Under the pieces are notes generated by a model. It was given only the letters and a program-made list of their open reading frames with translations. It was not told the DNA's origin and did not search any database. DNA of 64,000 nucleotides from Edaphochlamys debaryana (taxonomy: Eukaryota > Chlorophyta > Chlorophyceae > Chlamydomonadales): assembly GCA_016858145.1 (NCBI GenBank), contig JAEHOE010000074.1:248001-312000 (forward strand), written 5' to 3'. Shown here in pieces: positions 22,847 to 35,441 of the stretch (position 1 is its first letter; each line of letters starts with the position of its first letter). Made by a program: the position numbers and the translations under genes.

Positions 22847-24961
22847 ATGGCGCCCTCAGCTTGCGTGGGTTTGCTGCTATCACTGGTCCCACTACTGCTC
22901 AATTTCGCGGATGCCTACGTCCTGCCCGCGAAGAAGACTGTACTCGCGGGGGCTCAGGATGCATCCGCTGAACAGCCAGCAGGCATGGGCGGCAAACAAA
23001 GCGAAACCGGCGAGATTCCACACATCGTCCACCACATGCATGGCAACCTAGATATGCTCAGGTGCGCCTATGACATGTTGGTGTGTAATGCTCGTTCTAG
23101 AAAGTGGCAAGGGGATCGGGTTGGGGATGAGGGTGGGAGGCGGGGCTGGGGCCGGCAGGGTTGCCCCCGGAGTGTGCGGGAACGCGGGAGCCACGGCGGA
23201 CACAGAAGAAGCGGTGGCTGCTACAGACGGCGCATGGATTGGTGTAGGCGCTCAGGTTCGACCATGATCGGTTGGGCGTGGCTCTGCTTCTCAGAGCCTT
23301 GCACTATCTGGCCCAGGCACCCAACCTCGCCTCGGGGTACCGCTCCTTCTTCTGCCATGACCCGGTGTACCGATGCTATTCCCATGCCCCTTGTCCGGTG
23401 TCGCAGTCCAATCCAGGCCCAGCTTCGGCAGCGATGTATAGAGCTGAACCCCAACTGGGAGTTCAAGTTCTGGGATGACGTTGCGCTGCGGGACTTCATC
23501 AAGAAGAACTTCCCCTGGTACTGGGAAACGTGGAGCGAAATCAAGCCTCTGATCAAGCAACTCGATACCTCAAGGTGGGGTGTCGAGGGTAGAGATGCAG
23601 CCGAGGAGCTGCACTGGTGCTGCCATGAACACTGGCGTGTCTTAACGGTATAGGCTCTTGCCCCACCACCGTGCCCGTGTGCCCCCCCGCGCCCCAGATA
23701 CATGCTGATGAACTACTACGGGGGAATCTACCTGGACGTGGACGTGGAGTGGTGGGTGCTGGGAGGGCTGGGCGTGGGCATGGGCATGGTGAGGCGGGCC
23801 GCCTTGGTGCTGTGCCCAATATAGCGAGCCTACCCTCTCGCCCCACACTTCCTGCGACCCCCCTGCAGCGTGACGCCCTTTGACTCCCTGGTCGCTCCGC
23901 TGCCCCGGCATGCGGCGTGGATGGGCGACTTCCCGGAGCCCATGTTCCTCATGTCCTCACCGGGGAATGCGTTTTGGCTGTACGCGCTGCACCGGGTGGC
24001 CCGAGTGTGGCGGCACCAGGATGCGTGGCACAGCACGGGGCCGGCGGGGCTGAACGCGGCGGCGGTGGACTGGGTGAAGCGACACGGCTGGTACGTTCGG
24101 TGGGGGAGGGGTTGTGCAGATGCAGCTGGCAAAGGCAAGGGGTCACTGGAACGAGAGTGTTACCACTTGTGCAGCAGCCCTCACCTCATACACTCGGTCA
24201 GTTAGACGGGTGGCTGCCTCGTGACCGCCCCTGCTGACCATTGGCGTGCAGGGGAGTGCTGGTGCCCTGGGTAACACACCGCACGGAGCCCGCCTTCCTG
24301 GAGTACTCCAACAGCAAGAACAACACGGTGCCGTGGTGCGTGCTTCGGCCCTTGCCCTGTGCGCTCAGCCGCAGGAGTCCCCTCAAACCGCGTTGCGCAG
24401 TGTACAGTGCATAGTCGCCAGGCCCCTGAACCTGTCTGGTGCCTGACCTGACTTCACCGCGACCCATTGTCGCTTGCCCTCATCCAGGTTTGAGCTATCG
24501 GATTGGCGCATGCAACTCGCGGAGCCCAAAACCCCTGAGCAGGGGCAGCTGCCCGCCATCTGGTTCAGCGAGACGGGGCTTCGGAGAAAGGGCCGGCTCA
24601 CGGACCGCCAGCTCTCTAAAGTGGCGATCATTCCGCCGAGCCCTACCGCGCCACAGCCCACGACCTACCTGGTGAGCCAGCAGCCCGTGCCTGGCACTCC
24701 ATGCAACAGCATACGGCGGCCCTTGGACTTTGGGCTGGCAAGGGCAGTGACACCACGTGCATGCTTGAGCTGCCTGGTCCTGTGCCCCTGCAGATGGGCT
24801 TTGTCGCAAACCAATACCTGGACCCGCCCGGCTGCGGCGGGCCGCTGCTGGAGGCGTGCAAGGAGGGGTGGTGCAACAGCACCTGGCCGCAGGCCTACAT
24901 CGTGCACCACTGCCTCAACACCTGGCGCGGGCGCATCGGGACCACGCGGCGGCTAGGCTAG
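22847..24961 (+). CDS. GT32-type (OCH1/DXD) glycosyltransferase, copy A
   Basis: Likely a type II or secreted Golgi sugar transferase of the Gly_transf_sug (GT32) group. Seven exons (22847-23061, 23407-23574, 23698-23751, 23869-24090, 24252-24335, 24488-24671, 24794-24961) give 364 aa. An N-terminal signal/anchor (LLLSLVPLLLNFADA) is followed by the family opening IPHIVHHMHG, the block ELNPNWEFKFWDD, and the metal/nucleotide-sugar motif YYGGIYLDVDVE (Asp141 and Asp143). The tail is CLNTWRGRIGTTRRLG. The ATG at 22847 was chosen because it starts the signal sequence. Copy A has two introns (24091-24251, 24672-24793) that copy B lacks. Acceptor and donor sugars cannot be inferred. The tandem partner lies 735 bp downstream. 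Confidence 0.85.
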
Positions 24962-25696
24962 CGGCCCCAGTATTAGCTCGATATGGGTGGGCGCCAGAGG
25001 TCAACAAACGCATGACAGCGCAGAGCAAACAGAGGCGCTGCCGACGAGAGCTGCCGACGAGGACAGCTCCTGGTCTGTGACAGACGTATGCGGGTAGCCC
25101 TGCCCTGGCGTCCCGGCTGCCCCACGAGGGCAGAAAAGTGGGCGCGGGGACTGCTGGGCAACATATGTGGTCTTCTGCATATTGCTCTCGCGCTCGCGTC
25201 TGCTGGCTGCTCTGGGTGCGAGACGGCCGCCGACGAGCTGCACCAAGGGCACCCCGGAAGGCCCCGGACAGGAGGCCACGGGAGGCGACATGGCGCCTCC
25301 GGTCGGTGCGGTCGGTGCGGTCGGGAGGCCAAGGGTGGTTGTTGGTGTGGGGACGCGGTGGGCTGATGGGGCTGGGTGCGGTCTCGACGACGTGTGGTAC
25401 GGCAGTGCGGGCCCGTACAGCACGCAAATATGGGGGTGGAGGCAGTGTGAAACTAAGAATCTGAAGCATATCAACTCAACATAGTCCTATCGTGGTTTAG
25501 AACTTCACTGTGGAAACAGCGAAGGCGCCAAAGCCGAACCGAGGCAACACCCATTAGAGCCTTTAGCGGCCGCGGCTGATCACCAGTACAGCCTTCTGCG
25601 TGCTCATGATAGCTGGGAGGCGTTGACATGATCTGAAGCAGCAAAGCGACACACATCCTCCACCCGCTGTGTCCGCGGAGCCCATTTTAAGCCACC
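24962..25696. other. Intergenic spacer between the tandem glycosyltransferase genes
   Basis: This 735-bp stretch holds the 3' UTR of copy A and the promoter of copy B. Frames on both strands lack the codon bias of real exons. It shows no obvious similarity to the 5' flank of copy A, so the duplicated unit appears limited to the gene body. Confidence 0.45.
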
Positions 25697-27380
25697 ATGT
25701 CGCGACAACTACACCTGCAGATAGCAGCACTGCTTATAGCGGTACTCGGGGCGGATGCAGCGCGGTTGCTCGCGGAGGATGGCCAGCAGGAGGCTCCTCT
25801 GGGCATGGGCGGCAAGCAAAGCGAGACCGGGGAGGTGCCGCATATCATCCACCACATGCACGGGACCCTAGACATGCTCAGGTAAGACCGGAAACCGTGG
25901 TCGTGGGGGACATGTCGCCTCCGCCGGACCTTGCTTTACTCCTGCTACGACTCAAACTGCTTTCTCCTTGCAGCCCTACCCAGAAGCGACTACGGGAGCG
26001 ATGTATGGAGCTGAACCCCAAATGGGAGTTCAAGTTCTGGGACGACGTTGCGCTGCGGGATTTTATTCAGTTGAAGTTCCCGTGGTATTACAAAACATGG
26101 AGCGAGATAGAGCCGCTGATCAAGCAGCTGGACACCTCGAGGTGCGTGGCCGGGCCCTTAACCGGAACCCCCCCCGCCCCGCCGCCGCCCGTTGCCCCCC
26201 GCCCCGCTGTGCCCCGAGCTCGTAACCCGCGGAGCGACACAACATTGCGTGCTCCTTATGCGCTGGCGGATGAGCGAGTTCCATGGGCAGGACACTTGAG
26301 ATGTCAGTGCTTCCCTTGCGAAGTCGCCTCACCACTGCGCCCGTGTGCCCCCCCGCGCCCCAGATACATGCTGATGAACTACTACGGGGGAATCTACCTG
26401 GACGTGGACGTGGAGTGGTGGGTGCTGGGAAAGTTGGGCGTGGGCATGGGCCTGGTGAGGCGGGCCGCCTTGGTGCTGTGCCCAATATAGCGAGCCTACC
26501 CTCTCGCCCCACACTTCCTGCGACCTCCCTGCAGCGTGACGCCCTTTGACTCCCTGGTCGCTCCGCTGCCCCGGCATGCGGCGTGGATGGGCGACTTCCC
26601 GGAGCCCATGTTCCTCATGTCCTCACCGGGGAATGCGTTTTGGCTGTACGCGCTGCACCGCATCGCGCGGGTGTGGCGGCACCACGACGCCTGGCACAGC
26701 ACGGGGCCGGCGGGGCTGAACGCGGCGGCGGTCGACTGGGTGCGCCGGCAGGGGTGGGGCGTGCTGGTGCCGTGGCTCACCGACCGCACAGAGCCGGAGT
26801 TCCACGAGTGGGTCAAGACCAAGAACAACACCGTGCCGTGGCAAGTGACAGGGCAGAGGGAGAGGGGAAAGTCTGTTTCCCTTCCTTCCTTCCTTTCCAG
26901 GTGCCCTATGGCGTGTCATGCTGTGACTAGAGGAAGGGACTGGCATCAACATGCTAAGCGGTCTTGCAGTGGAAGTAGGTTGACAGGAGGGACAGCATTC
27001 ATCTGAGCTGCGTCACTTCCTCGTGCAGGTACGAGCTCTCGGATTGGCGGATGAAGCTGGAGGAGCTCAAGTCCCCTGAGCAAGGGACCATGCCCAAGAT
27101 CTGGTATAGCGCCACGGGCATTAACCGCCGGGCTGGGATGTCGGACGACGACGTCAGGGGGACGCCCTTCTTCCCCGTCAGCGCAACGCTTCCGATGCCC
27201 ACCACGCACCGCGTGGGCTTCGTAGCAAACGAGCTCCTGGACCCTCCGGGCTGCGGCGGGCCGCAGCTGGAGGCGTGCAAGGAGGGATGGTGCAACACCA
27301 CCTGGCCGCAGGCCTACGTCGTGCACCACTGCCTCAACACCTGGCGCGGGCGCATCGGGACCACGCGGCGGCTGGGCTAG
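25697..27380 (+). CDS. GT32-type (OCH1/DXD) glycosyltransferase, copy B
   Basis: Paralogue of the gene at 22847, same predicted activity. Five exons (25697-25881, 25974-26141, 26364-26417, 26535-26840, 27029-27380) give 354 aa. A signal sequence (LQIAALLIAVLGADA) is followed by VPHIIHHMHG, ELNPKWEFKFWDD and the DXD motif GGIYLDVDVE (Asp131 and Asp133). Exon 3 is identical in the two copies, and intron 3 differs at only about five of 117 positions, yet the N-terminal exon and exons 4-5 contain many substitutions. The last intron starts with GC (GCAAGT donor) where copy A has GT. The start ATG lies in a good context (GCCACCATG). Confidence 0.86.
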
Positions 27381-28811
27381 GCGGGGCAGGGGCAGCTGTA
27401 GACGTGGTCGTGGGGCAATGTGGGTCTGCGTGAGCAGGCACCGCACGTCCCTACAGCATGTGACTGCGCAGATGTCTTCTCCACAGACATGGAGACTGCA
27501 TTATAGGCGCGTTGTGCTGACAAGATTGAGGATACAACGCGTGAAGGCAACCTCTGTTGCTCGGAGATGGCTTCATTCGGGGGAGCAATTGGTTGAGCAT
27601 GCAGACAGATGTGAACTTTCGTGGGTGAGCATGTTAGCTCGTAGGCGCAAATACCGTATGGCAGGGGCAGGGGTAAAGCTTGAACTACCGGCGGCTGGAC
27701 TGCTTTCACCTCGTAGGACAATGATATTCAGGTGATGTTGGCGCAGAGGTGTAGAGTTCAAGATGCAGAGGAGAGCAGAAGCCAGGTATGTGGGCTGTAG
27801 GAAGCGTGTTGGCCCTGCAGACTGAGCAGGATGTTACTACTGTGGGTTACGTGTGGTAATCCGCATGGCCACCATTCTTGCGTCACAGAGCCCAAACAAA
27901 TCCGGGCTGATGATGATTGTTACACAGCTTTGTGGCTGTGAGGTCCAAACGATCCGGGCTGAGTGGCAACCGGTCGCCTTCCGCATTGTTTCGCGCAATG
28001 GAGCAGGGTACTGTGAGGCAGATCTCAGGGTTGGCGCAACGCTGCAAGCCTGTGCAAGGTCACGCAGGGGGGTCAAGGAAGGTGCCCGCCAGTGGCCGGG
28101 CGCCCGGGCCCAGAGAGTTTGGTTGTCGGCCTCCCTCTGATCCCTGGACGGTCCAACCCTACCCCCAACCCCTGTCTCGCACAAGGCTGCCCAGGAGTGG
28201 ACGGCAGGGTAGCGGCCGGATGTCATGTTGCGTAACTTGACCAGTTCTGTGCTAGGCCGCTGGTTGCTGAAGGCCTGAAGCTTGGCAGCGTGATGTGAGG
28301 GCAGGTTCCCTCGCCACTCAGTCTGCTACGCACGAACCCAACCTTCCCCAGACCCTGTCGCCCGACACGTCGTAGGGCCCACGCCCGTTGCAGTCCGTCA
28401 TGCGTTATGAGGTTAACCCGGTGATCGTTCGCACCGGTTTGTACCCAGGAGCTTGTACCGGTCGCCACACGCACATCCATCCGGGGGGTGAAGCCTCGGG
28501 GAGGGCGAAGCAGAGGAGGACTGCGGCATGTGACGTGCTGCCACATCTCTCGCGGTCGACAGAGCTGCCGCCGCGTATGAAACACAGGCTGTGCGATGCA
28601 CGTGTCTTGAAGCGCTCAAAAAGCAGAGAGCAAGCCGCACTCGATTGACAGCTCCGAAGCCAGATTCAAATTCCTTCGTCGCTTGCCGCGACCTGCAGAG
28701 CCCAACGCTGGCTGGCAATCGTTCTAGACGACGCTTGAGATGCCATTCTACTGTACAGCTAGCTCCAACTATCACGAATGACCCGTTTGCGCTAGGTCGA
28801 CCCCTCAAATA
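27381..28811. other. Intergenic region
   Basis: 1.4 kb of noticeably lower G+C than the flanking genes, containing the 3' UTR of glycosyltransferase copy B and the promoter of the next gene. No TGTAA, RNA gene or transposon was recognised. Confidence 0.5.
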
Positions 28812-31800
28812 ATGTCTGAGCGACGGCTGTCCAGCGAGCCTGCTCTGCAGGCGGAGCCGGATGTGGACGTTAGTCCACGCGCTCGCGCAAATGGCCGCGG
28901 GCCTCGCGTTTTCCAGAACCCGGCCGCTGACCTGAGCATGTCTTGCTCGGTCGCGGGCTTGCAAGGACTGCGCGCCGCGCTCCAGACGCCGATGGCCTCA
29001 CAACAACACGGGCAGGGCGGAGCGGCCTTCTTCACACCGTATTCCAACAAGGTAGGCAAAGGCGGAGCACGGACGCCGTGGGGGGCCCCGTCAACACCCC
29101 CCGTAACATTCCCGCTTCCCCACCCAATACAGGCCTTCGACACGCCGGGAGTCACAGACAGCGCGGCGTTCTTCACCCCAATCGGAACGTGCACCCGCTC
29201 GGTCTCGCAAGCTGCCAAACCCAGCGCCAACAGGTCCCAGCAAGTGGCAGCCGTGTTCGCTCTAGCGGCAAGCGACGGCAGCGAGCCGAGCCTCCCCAAC
29301 TCGGCAGAAGACTTCCAGGAGGCCGAGGCGCACGAGGCGAGCATCTCCCTGGATGTCGGCGGATGCGGGCCCAGCGGCGCCTCTTCAGAACGATCAGCCG
29401 GGGCACTCGAAGCCGTGGAGAAGGCTGAGGGTACCGCCGGGCAGCCGACTGAGGACGTGGAGATGGAGGACGTGGACGTGGCCCCCACCCCCCCGCCGCC
29501 CGCTAAACAGGCAGTGTCTGGAGACGACGACGGAGCTGTGGCCCGCCCTCAGTCGCCGCCCCCGCAGCCGTCCCCTGAGGTGGAGCCGCCTGCTGTGAGC
29601 TCGCCACCGCCAGCACAGCTTGCGGAGGAGGAGTACGCCGCGGAGCCGGACATGATGGCAATCAGCCCGCTGCCGGGACCGGTACCCGGCGCCGCTGAGG
29701 CGGTGGCCATGGGGCGGTCATTCATCACGCAGGACGTGCACCCATCCCCCGCAGCGCCATCGCTGTCACGTGCCGCGAGCGTTGGGGCAGGCCTGGCGGT
29801 CGAGGCCGTATCCGTCGCCGAGACCGGAGCCGACTCGGCCCAGCCCACCGAGTCCGCCGGCACGGCGGCCACGCTCAAGCTGCACGGCACGGCCCCGGCG
29901 CGGGCTCCGGCGCCGGAGGAGCTCCTGGAGGGAAGCGGCGAGACGTGCGGGGATGCGGGCTCGCCTGCGCCGGACCTGTTCGACCCCAGCCTCCTCGTCG
30001 CAGCCGAAGCCTCGGCCGAGGATGCCATGTCGCCGGCCAACAGCCGGACCGCGACCCTGGGCAATGCCTCACAGGCGGCCGCTCCAGACGCCCCTACGCC
30101 CGTCAGCGGCGTTGTGGCCTCTGTGGTGTCCAAGCAGAGGGCCGCTGCCCCAGAGTCCGCACGTGGCGCCAGCGCGACCCAGGGTCGGCGGGCCTCCGCC
30201 ATCGGCAGCGGCCTCAAGCCGCGGCCCACGCCGCCCCAGCACTCCGCAGCAGCAGCCACCCCCAGCCCTGCGCCGAGGGTCAGCATCCAGCGGAGGATCT
30301 CTGGAGCCGGCCTGGCGCACCCATCCCTGTCGCCCGCCCCGTTCAAGACCCTGGTCGCCGACGGCGCCGTCACCGCCGGGGGCATGGGCTCCGTACGGCG
30401 CCAGAGCGCCGTCACGGGCGGCGGTGGCGGCGGCGGCGGTACCGGCACGCCATTCCTGCTCAGGCGGATGCGGCACGTGGCGGCAGACTCGCCTCCCGTC
30501 ACCCCGTTTGCGGCCATGAAGCCCCCGGCGCCAGACACGGGCGCTGGGCTCGAGAGCGCCCGGCGTCTGTCGGCTGCCTGCGTCGCAGCGTCGCCGGGCC
30601 CGGCCGGCCCCGGAGCGGCCCGGGCGTCGCGGGCCCGCGGCTCTGGGATGGGGGCCTCGAGCCCCCCGGCAGCAGCGCCGGTCGCCGCCGTGGCTCGGCG
30701 CGGGAGCCACCCGCAGGCCGTGGCGCCGCAGGCCGGGCCTACCGGTGCCGCTGCGGGCAACAAGGCGTTTGGGGCTTCTCCTGTGGCCGCTGCCAGGAAG
30801 GCAGGCGTCGCCGCCAAGCCAGGCGCACCTGCGGCTGCCAAGCAGCCCCCAGCAGCTGCAACCAAGCCGGACCCTGCGGCGGCCAAGCAAGGGCCCCCTG
30901 CGGAGCCTAGACTCGGGCCTGCGGCCGCCGCGCAAGGCCCAGGAGCTGCGGCCAAGCTCGCAGCCGCCAAGCCGGCCCCGGTGGCCGCCACCAGGCCCGC
31001 AGCTCCTGCGGCCGGCACCGCCGCGGGAGCCCGCCGCGGCTCCGTTGCCACTGGGCGGCAGGCCCTAGGCCCCGTGAACGCCTCCGTGCCCCACATCACC
31101 AGCCCGCCCGCCTCCGCCGCCCCCGCCGCCGCGGCCGTGGTCAAGCCGGCAGCGAAGCCCGCTCCGCACGGTGTGGCCGCACCCCCGGCTCCCAAGCACG
31201 GAGTGGCCGCTCGTGGCGTGGGCAAGGACGCAGCGACGCGCGGCCTGGGCCCGGCTGCAGGGGCCATCCAGGCCGCGGCGGACGCCCGCATGATCCTCGC
31301 CCGCAAACCCGCTGGAGCGGCGGGTGCCGGCGCGGTCGCAACGGTGCGGTATGGCCGTACGCAGGCCGCCGCGCCCGCGCCTGCCGTCGTGGAGGCTGCG
31401 GCGGCCGCGGCGGCGCACGCCAGCCCGATGAAGCTTCCGCCGTCGAAGCGACAGGGCCCGCGCACCTCGTCGCCCTCCAAGCGACCTCGCCAGGATCCCA
31501 AGCCTGCAGGTGCAGCCGCCGCCGCGCCGGCTGTGGCCACCGCGCCACGGGCAGCGCCTGCCCAGCCCACATACAGGCAGCCACCGGCAGCGCCCAGCCC
31601 CCAGGCGGCTGCCGTGGCACCGGCGGCTGCCGCCCCCTCCCCCGTTGCGGTGCTCGGGCTCTCCCCTCCCACGCTGGTGGTGCCCGGGCCCCTGTCCGCA
31701 CGCAGCACGGGCCCGCCAACGGGCGGCAGGGGCATCGCCTCGCTGTCACCTCGCAGCCCCATCCTCGCCAAGCCCTCGCCCGCCAGCGCCAGGCACAGCG

Positions 31801-34413
31801 CCTCTGCCCGCAAGTCACCCGGCCCCCGCCTGTCCGCCCCCGGCTCCGTGCCTGGCGCTGAGGCCGTCGAGGCTCAGGCTGCTGAGGCCGCCACCGCAAC
31901 TGCACCCGTGGCCAAGCTCAACCTAGACCGCATCATGCGGTCGCCGGCGGCTTCGATCACGCCCAACCGTCGGGCCTCGATTGCCGCCTTTGCGGGCGAC
32001 CTGGCCCCCCTGGTGCAGCAGCCGGTATCCGCCCGCGGCACGCCCTTCGGCATGGGCTCCGCGCGGCGCCAGTCGGCGGGTGTCTCGCCCATGCCGGTAG
32101 GGGCGTCGCCGGCGCGCGCCTCCTCCGCCACACGGCCGCCCCGGGTCGCGGGCGCCATCATCCTGCAGGGCGGCCGCGTGGGCGCAGGCGTAGGGGGCCT
32201 CGCCGTCGTCCAGGAGCAGCGGCGGCTGACGGCGCCGGCGGCGGCGGAGGCCGTGGACGCAACCGCGGAGGCGGCAGGTGCTCAGGAGGCGGCCGCCCAG
32301 CAGCCCCCTGCGGAGCCGTCGGAGCGCAAGCTGTCCTCGGCGGCGGAGCACCGCGCTTCGGGCGTCGGTGCCGGCAAGGCAGCAGCGCTCAGGCAGCCGC
32401 TCAGCGGGCGGGCGGCGACGGCGCGGGCGGCGCCCGTCGCACCTGCCGCCAAGGCTGCCGTTATGACCCGCCTGTCTGCTCGCCCGGCGGCCGTGCACCA
32501 GCCTACCCGCGCACACGCGCCTGAGGTCCCCGCGGCCAAGCCCGTGACCGCCGCAGCGGCAAGGGCAGCAGCCGCAGCCAAGGCGCAGGCAGCCGCACAC
32601 GCGCCGGCCCCGGCGGCAGCCAACAACCGCGCCGTTAGCCGCCCAGCCGGCACCCGCCACGGAAGCGGCCCCGAGCCGACGGCCCGGGCCCCCACGCGCC
32701 AGGAGCAGGAACAGGAGAAGGCCGCGCGACGCAAGCAATACTCGGCGCAGCTGCACCGCCCCGCCAACCACCTCTCCAGCCCGCCGGCCGCCGGCCCCAA
32801 GCCGGCGGCAGCGGCGGCGGCCGCCAAGCCGGCGGCGGCTGCAGCCCCTGTGCCTGAGCGCCAGGCTGTCCCGCCGGTGCTGGCCCGCGCAGCCACCAAG
32901 CCCAAGGTGGCAGCCCCCAAACAGTCAGTGCGGAGCCCCTCGCCGGCCGGCAAGGGCCCCAAGGCCCGCGTCTCCGCTCCCGAGCAAGTGGAGACCAGGG
33001 GCCCGCTGCCCGAACTGGCTTCGCCGGCAGCGGAGCCGGAGCCCGAGCAAGGACAGGCCGCCGCTGCCGCTGAGGAGCCCCCGCATATGCAGCCACAGGT
33101 AGGCCAGGGCAAACGGCGCGCTGCTCGGTGTCGTTTATGTCACGCGGACTTGCACGGTTGCGCGTGGGCTGGATGGATTCGGGGTTTCGGGCTCCGCACC
33201 TCAAGCTCGGCCGACTTCCTGCCGCGCCCATGTTCCCTCCGCTTACATGAGCAGCCCCTGAGCCCCCGTCTGCCCTGCTCCCTTTCTTGGGTGCAGGACC
33301 TGAGCTATCTGCTTGCAGACGCCAGCCCCTACGCCAGCCTGGCCGTGGCGCCGGGCGCCTTCGCGGGCTTCGCGGCCTCCCCCATGCCCTTCCAGCTGGA
33401 AGGGGCCGCCAGCGCCGAGAAGGACTCGCCCATGGCCTTCGGCTTTGGTCCCGCCCCTGGTGTTGCCGGCGGTGAGACCCCCGGCCTGAAGCCCGCGGGC
33501 TTTGCAGCGGGCGGCTTCGGCGCGGCTGGTGGCATGGGCCTCGGCATCCCCATGTTCAGCCCCATGATCGGCGAGGTCAGGCCCAGCACCAGCCAGTTCC
33601 CCACGCCCGTCCTCTTTAAGGGGGTCGCGGAACCCGCTGCTGAGGCTGCGCCAGGCAGCGTGGCTTCAGCCAGCTCGGGTGGCGTTCCCGTGCTGACGCC
33701 CGGGCCGGTGGTGAGTTCTGCACTGGGGTGGAGTGAAGTGCCTGCTTCTTGAAACGGCTTAGTCACTGTATGAGCGCAAGCCCCAGCCGAAGTCGTGGCT
33801 GATTCCCTCCATCCTTGGATGCCTGCAGTTCCAGTTCGCTGCTGTGCCCAACGCCGGCCCTAAGCCCAACGCCGCCGCTCCCCCTGCGGCCAAGGCCCCC
33901 GCTGGCGGCACGCCGGTGCTCTTCCCGCACGCCAAGACGCGCTTCAGCTGGGATCCCACCGGCCCCGGCGCCACGCCGCCCCCGCCCGGCCTGTTCGCCG
34001 CCACCCCCGGCCTGGAGGTCAGCGGCATCTCCGGCCTCTTCGGAGGCGCAGCCGCCGCCCCCCACGCGGGCACCACGCCCGGCAGCGTCGGCAACGAGGG
34101 CGGCGAGGCCGTCCACGGCCACTCGCCCGACGAGCAGCACAGCGGCGGCGAGGCCCCGGGCTTCGACAACGGCCACGGCTTCATGCTGCCGGTCAAGTGC
34201 TCCTCCCCCGACGCACCCGTCTTCAGCAGCTTCTTCGGCCTGGACCCCATGGGCAGCACCGCGGGAGGGGCGGCGGCGGACGGGGGCATGGGCATGGGCC
34301 GGGCGGGGCGCAAGATTGAGGACTCCTTCGATGCGCTGCGGCTGAGCAGCATGTCGGCCTGGCCCAAGATGCAGCCGCTGGAGGACCGGGAGCGAGCCAA
34401 GGCCGGGCTGTGA
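28812..34413 (+). CDS. Large Ala/Pro-rich, probably disordered protein of unknown function
   Basis: No family recognised. Preferred model: exons 28812-29051, 29133-33098, 33297-33710 and 33829-34413, giving 1,734 aa. Near the N terminus a short motif is repeated (AAFFTPYSNK, then AAFFTPIGTC). The long middle is Ala/Pro/Ser-rich with many basic Ser sites of the RRXS type (ARRQSA, NRRASI) and SP/TP sites, as in phosphoregulated scaffold proteins. The C terminus is richer in Gly/Phe with short conserved-looking blocks (VLFPHAKTRFSWDP, GISGLFGG, RKIEDSFDALRLS). The introns 29052-29132 and 33099-33296 are multiples of three without stops, so both could be retained. The frame is supported by codon bias over more than 4 kb. 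Confidence 0.72.
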
Positions 34414-34887
34414 TGCGGGTGTGGGTGGAGCAGCTGGAGGGGTGGGGGTCTGCGAGGCAGGGCCCGGGGGAACGGGTGCGTGTAGGGGTGTAGGTCTGTA
34501 GCGTTTTAGGGGGCCTGTAGTCAGCGCTGGGTAGTAGAATGAGTAGTACAGGTGTTACATGGGTGATTCAAGTACATAGGGTAGCTCAGGGGCGCTCAGA
34601 CTGAACAGGCGCCCAGAAGGTAGCCGAAGCGCGGGAAACCACGGACGGAGCGTCTGGCGTTAGGGCTGAGACGGGGGCTTTACAGGGGCCTGAATGCTGG
34701 CAAGCAGTGAAGCGAAAGGCAGCCCGATGGACGTGATACGCCTATGGAGGCGGGGATAGCGACAGGTCGAGTGCCGTATAGAGGTGTGAGTAGGGGGCAG
34801 AGCTCAGGGAGAGGGAGCCCGAAACGACCTGCCATTATTCATCAGGCAGTCCCAAGAGACCCGCTGGCGTCTTGTGCCTGCAAGGCC
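34414..34887. other. 3' flank of the large disordered-protein gene
   Basis: G-rich sequence, probably 3' UTR. A TGTAA at 35146-35150 on the plus strand is the next candidate poly(A) signal, about 730 nt after the stop; nothing nearer was seen. Confidence 0.4.
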
Positions 34888-35441
34888 CTAGTGCTCCAAG
34901 TGTAGCTGCTGCTGTTCCGGGTCGACAGGCGTCAGGCCTCGCCCCCCAATGCCCGCGGTCAGGTCCAGGCGCAGCACCGCAGCGAGGTCGTCGCCGCTGA
35001 GCCAGAAAGGGATGTTTTCGCACGAGTTCTTGCCAACTATGCGCTTGAGGGGCCGGCAAGGAACGCCATATCGCCAGACCGGGCGCTGGTGCGCGGGCAT
35101 GTTGCGTTGCCTGGTGTGCGGCCTCCTGGCGAAGAGGGCGTGGGCTGTAACTGGCCGTGTGGGGACCCGGCACGACCCGGCCGCCCGACAGCCCCCAGCA
35201 GGCGGTCGCCGACAGCTGCGATGCGACCCGCACCACCTGGCCTCACCACCGTGCTTTCGGCGATATCAGCGTCGCTACGCTGCGCGGGGGCTGTATGCCA
35301 CGTTGCTGCTATGCCCCGCGCGCATCCATCGCCATCCGCAGACCTCAACAGCCGGGCCGACACGGAAGCAAAACTTGCACGACTGCTGTCCATCTGTACC
35401 GAAATCACACACGCAACACTTGCTTGAGCCGTGAGGCGCAT
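34888..35441 (-). CDS. Possible small protein gene, structure unresolved
   Basis: Two minus-strand patches look coding. One starts at ATG 35441 (MRLTAQASVACVISV, Arg/Ala/Ser-rich like an organelle presequence) and reaches a good donor (GTGGTGAGG) near 35250. The other, ending with a stop at 34888, reads IVGKNSCENIPFWLSGDD and LAAVLRLDLTAGIGG. I could not find a single splice junction that keeps phase between them, so an exon is missing or this is not a gene. If real, it is divergent from the AP2 gene with only ~76 bp between starts. Confidence 0.3.

Noticed and set aside
29549..31813. 754-codon minus-strand open frame
   Set aside because: Antisense of the Ala/Pro-rich gene; long antisense frames are expected where codons end in G/C.
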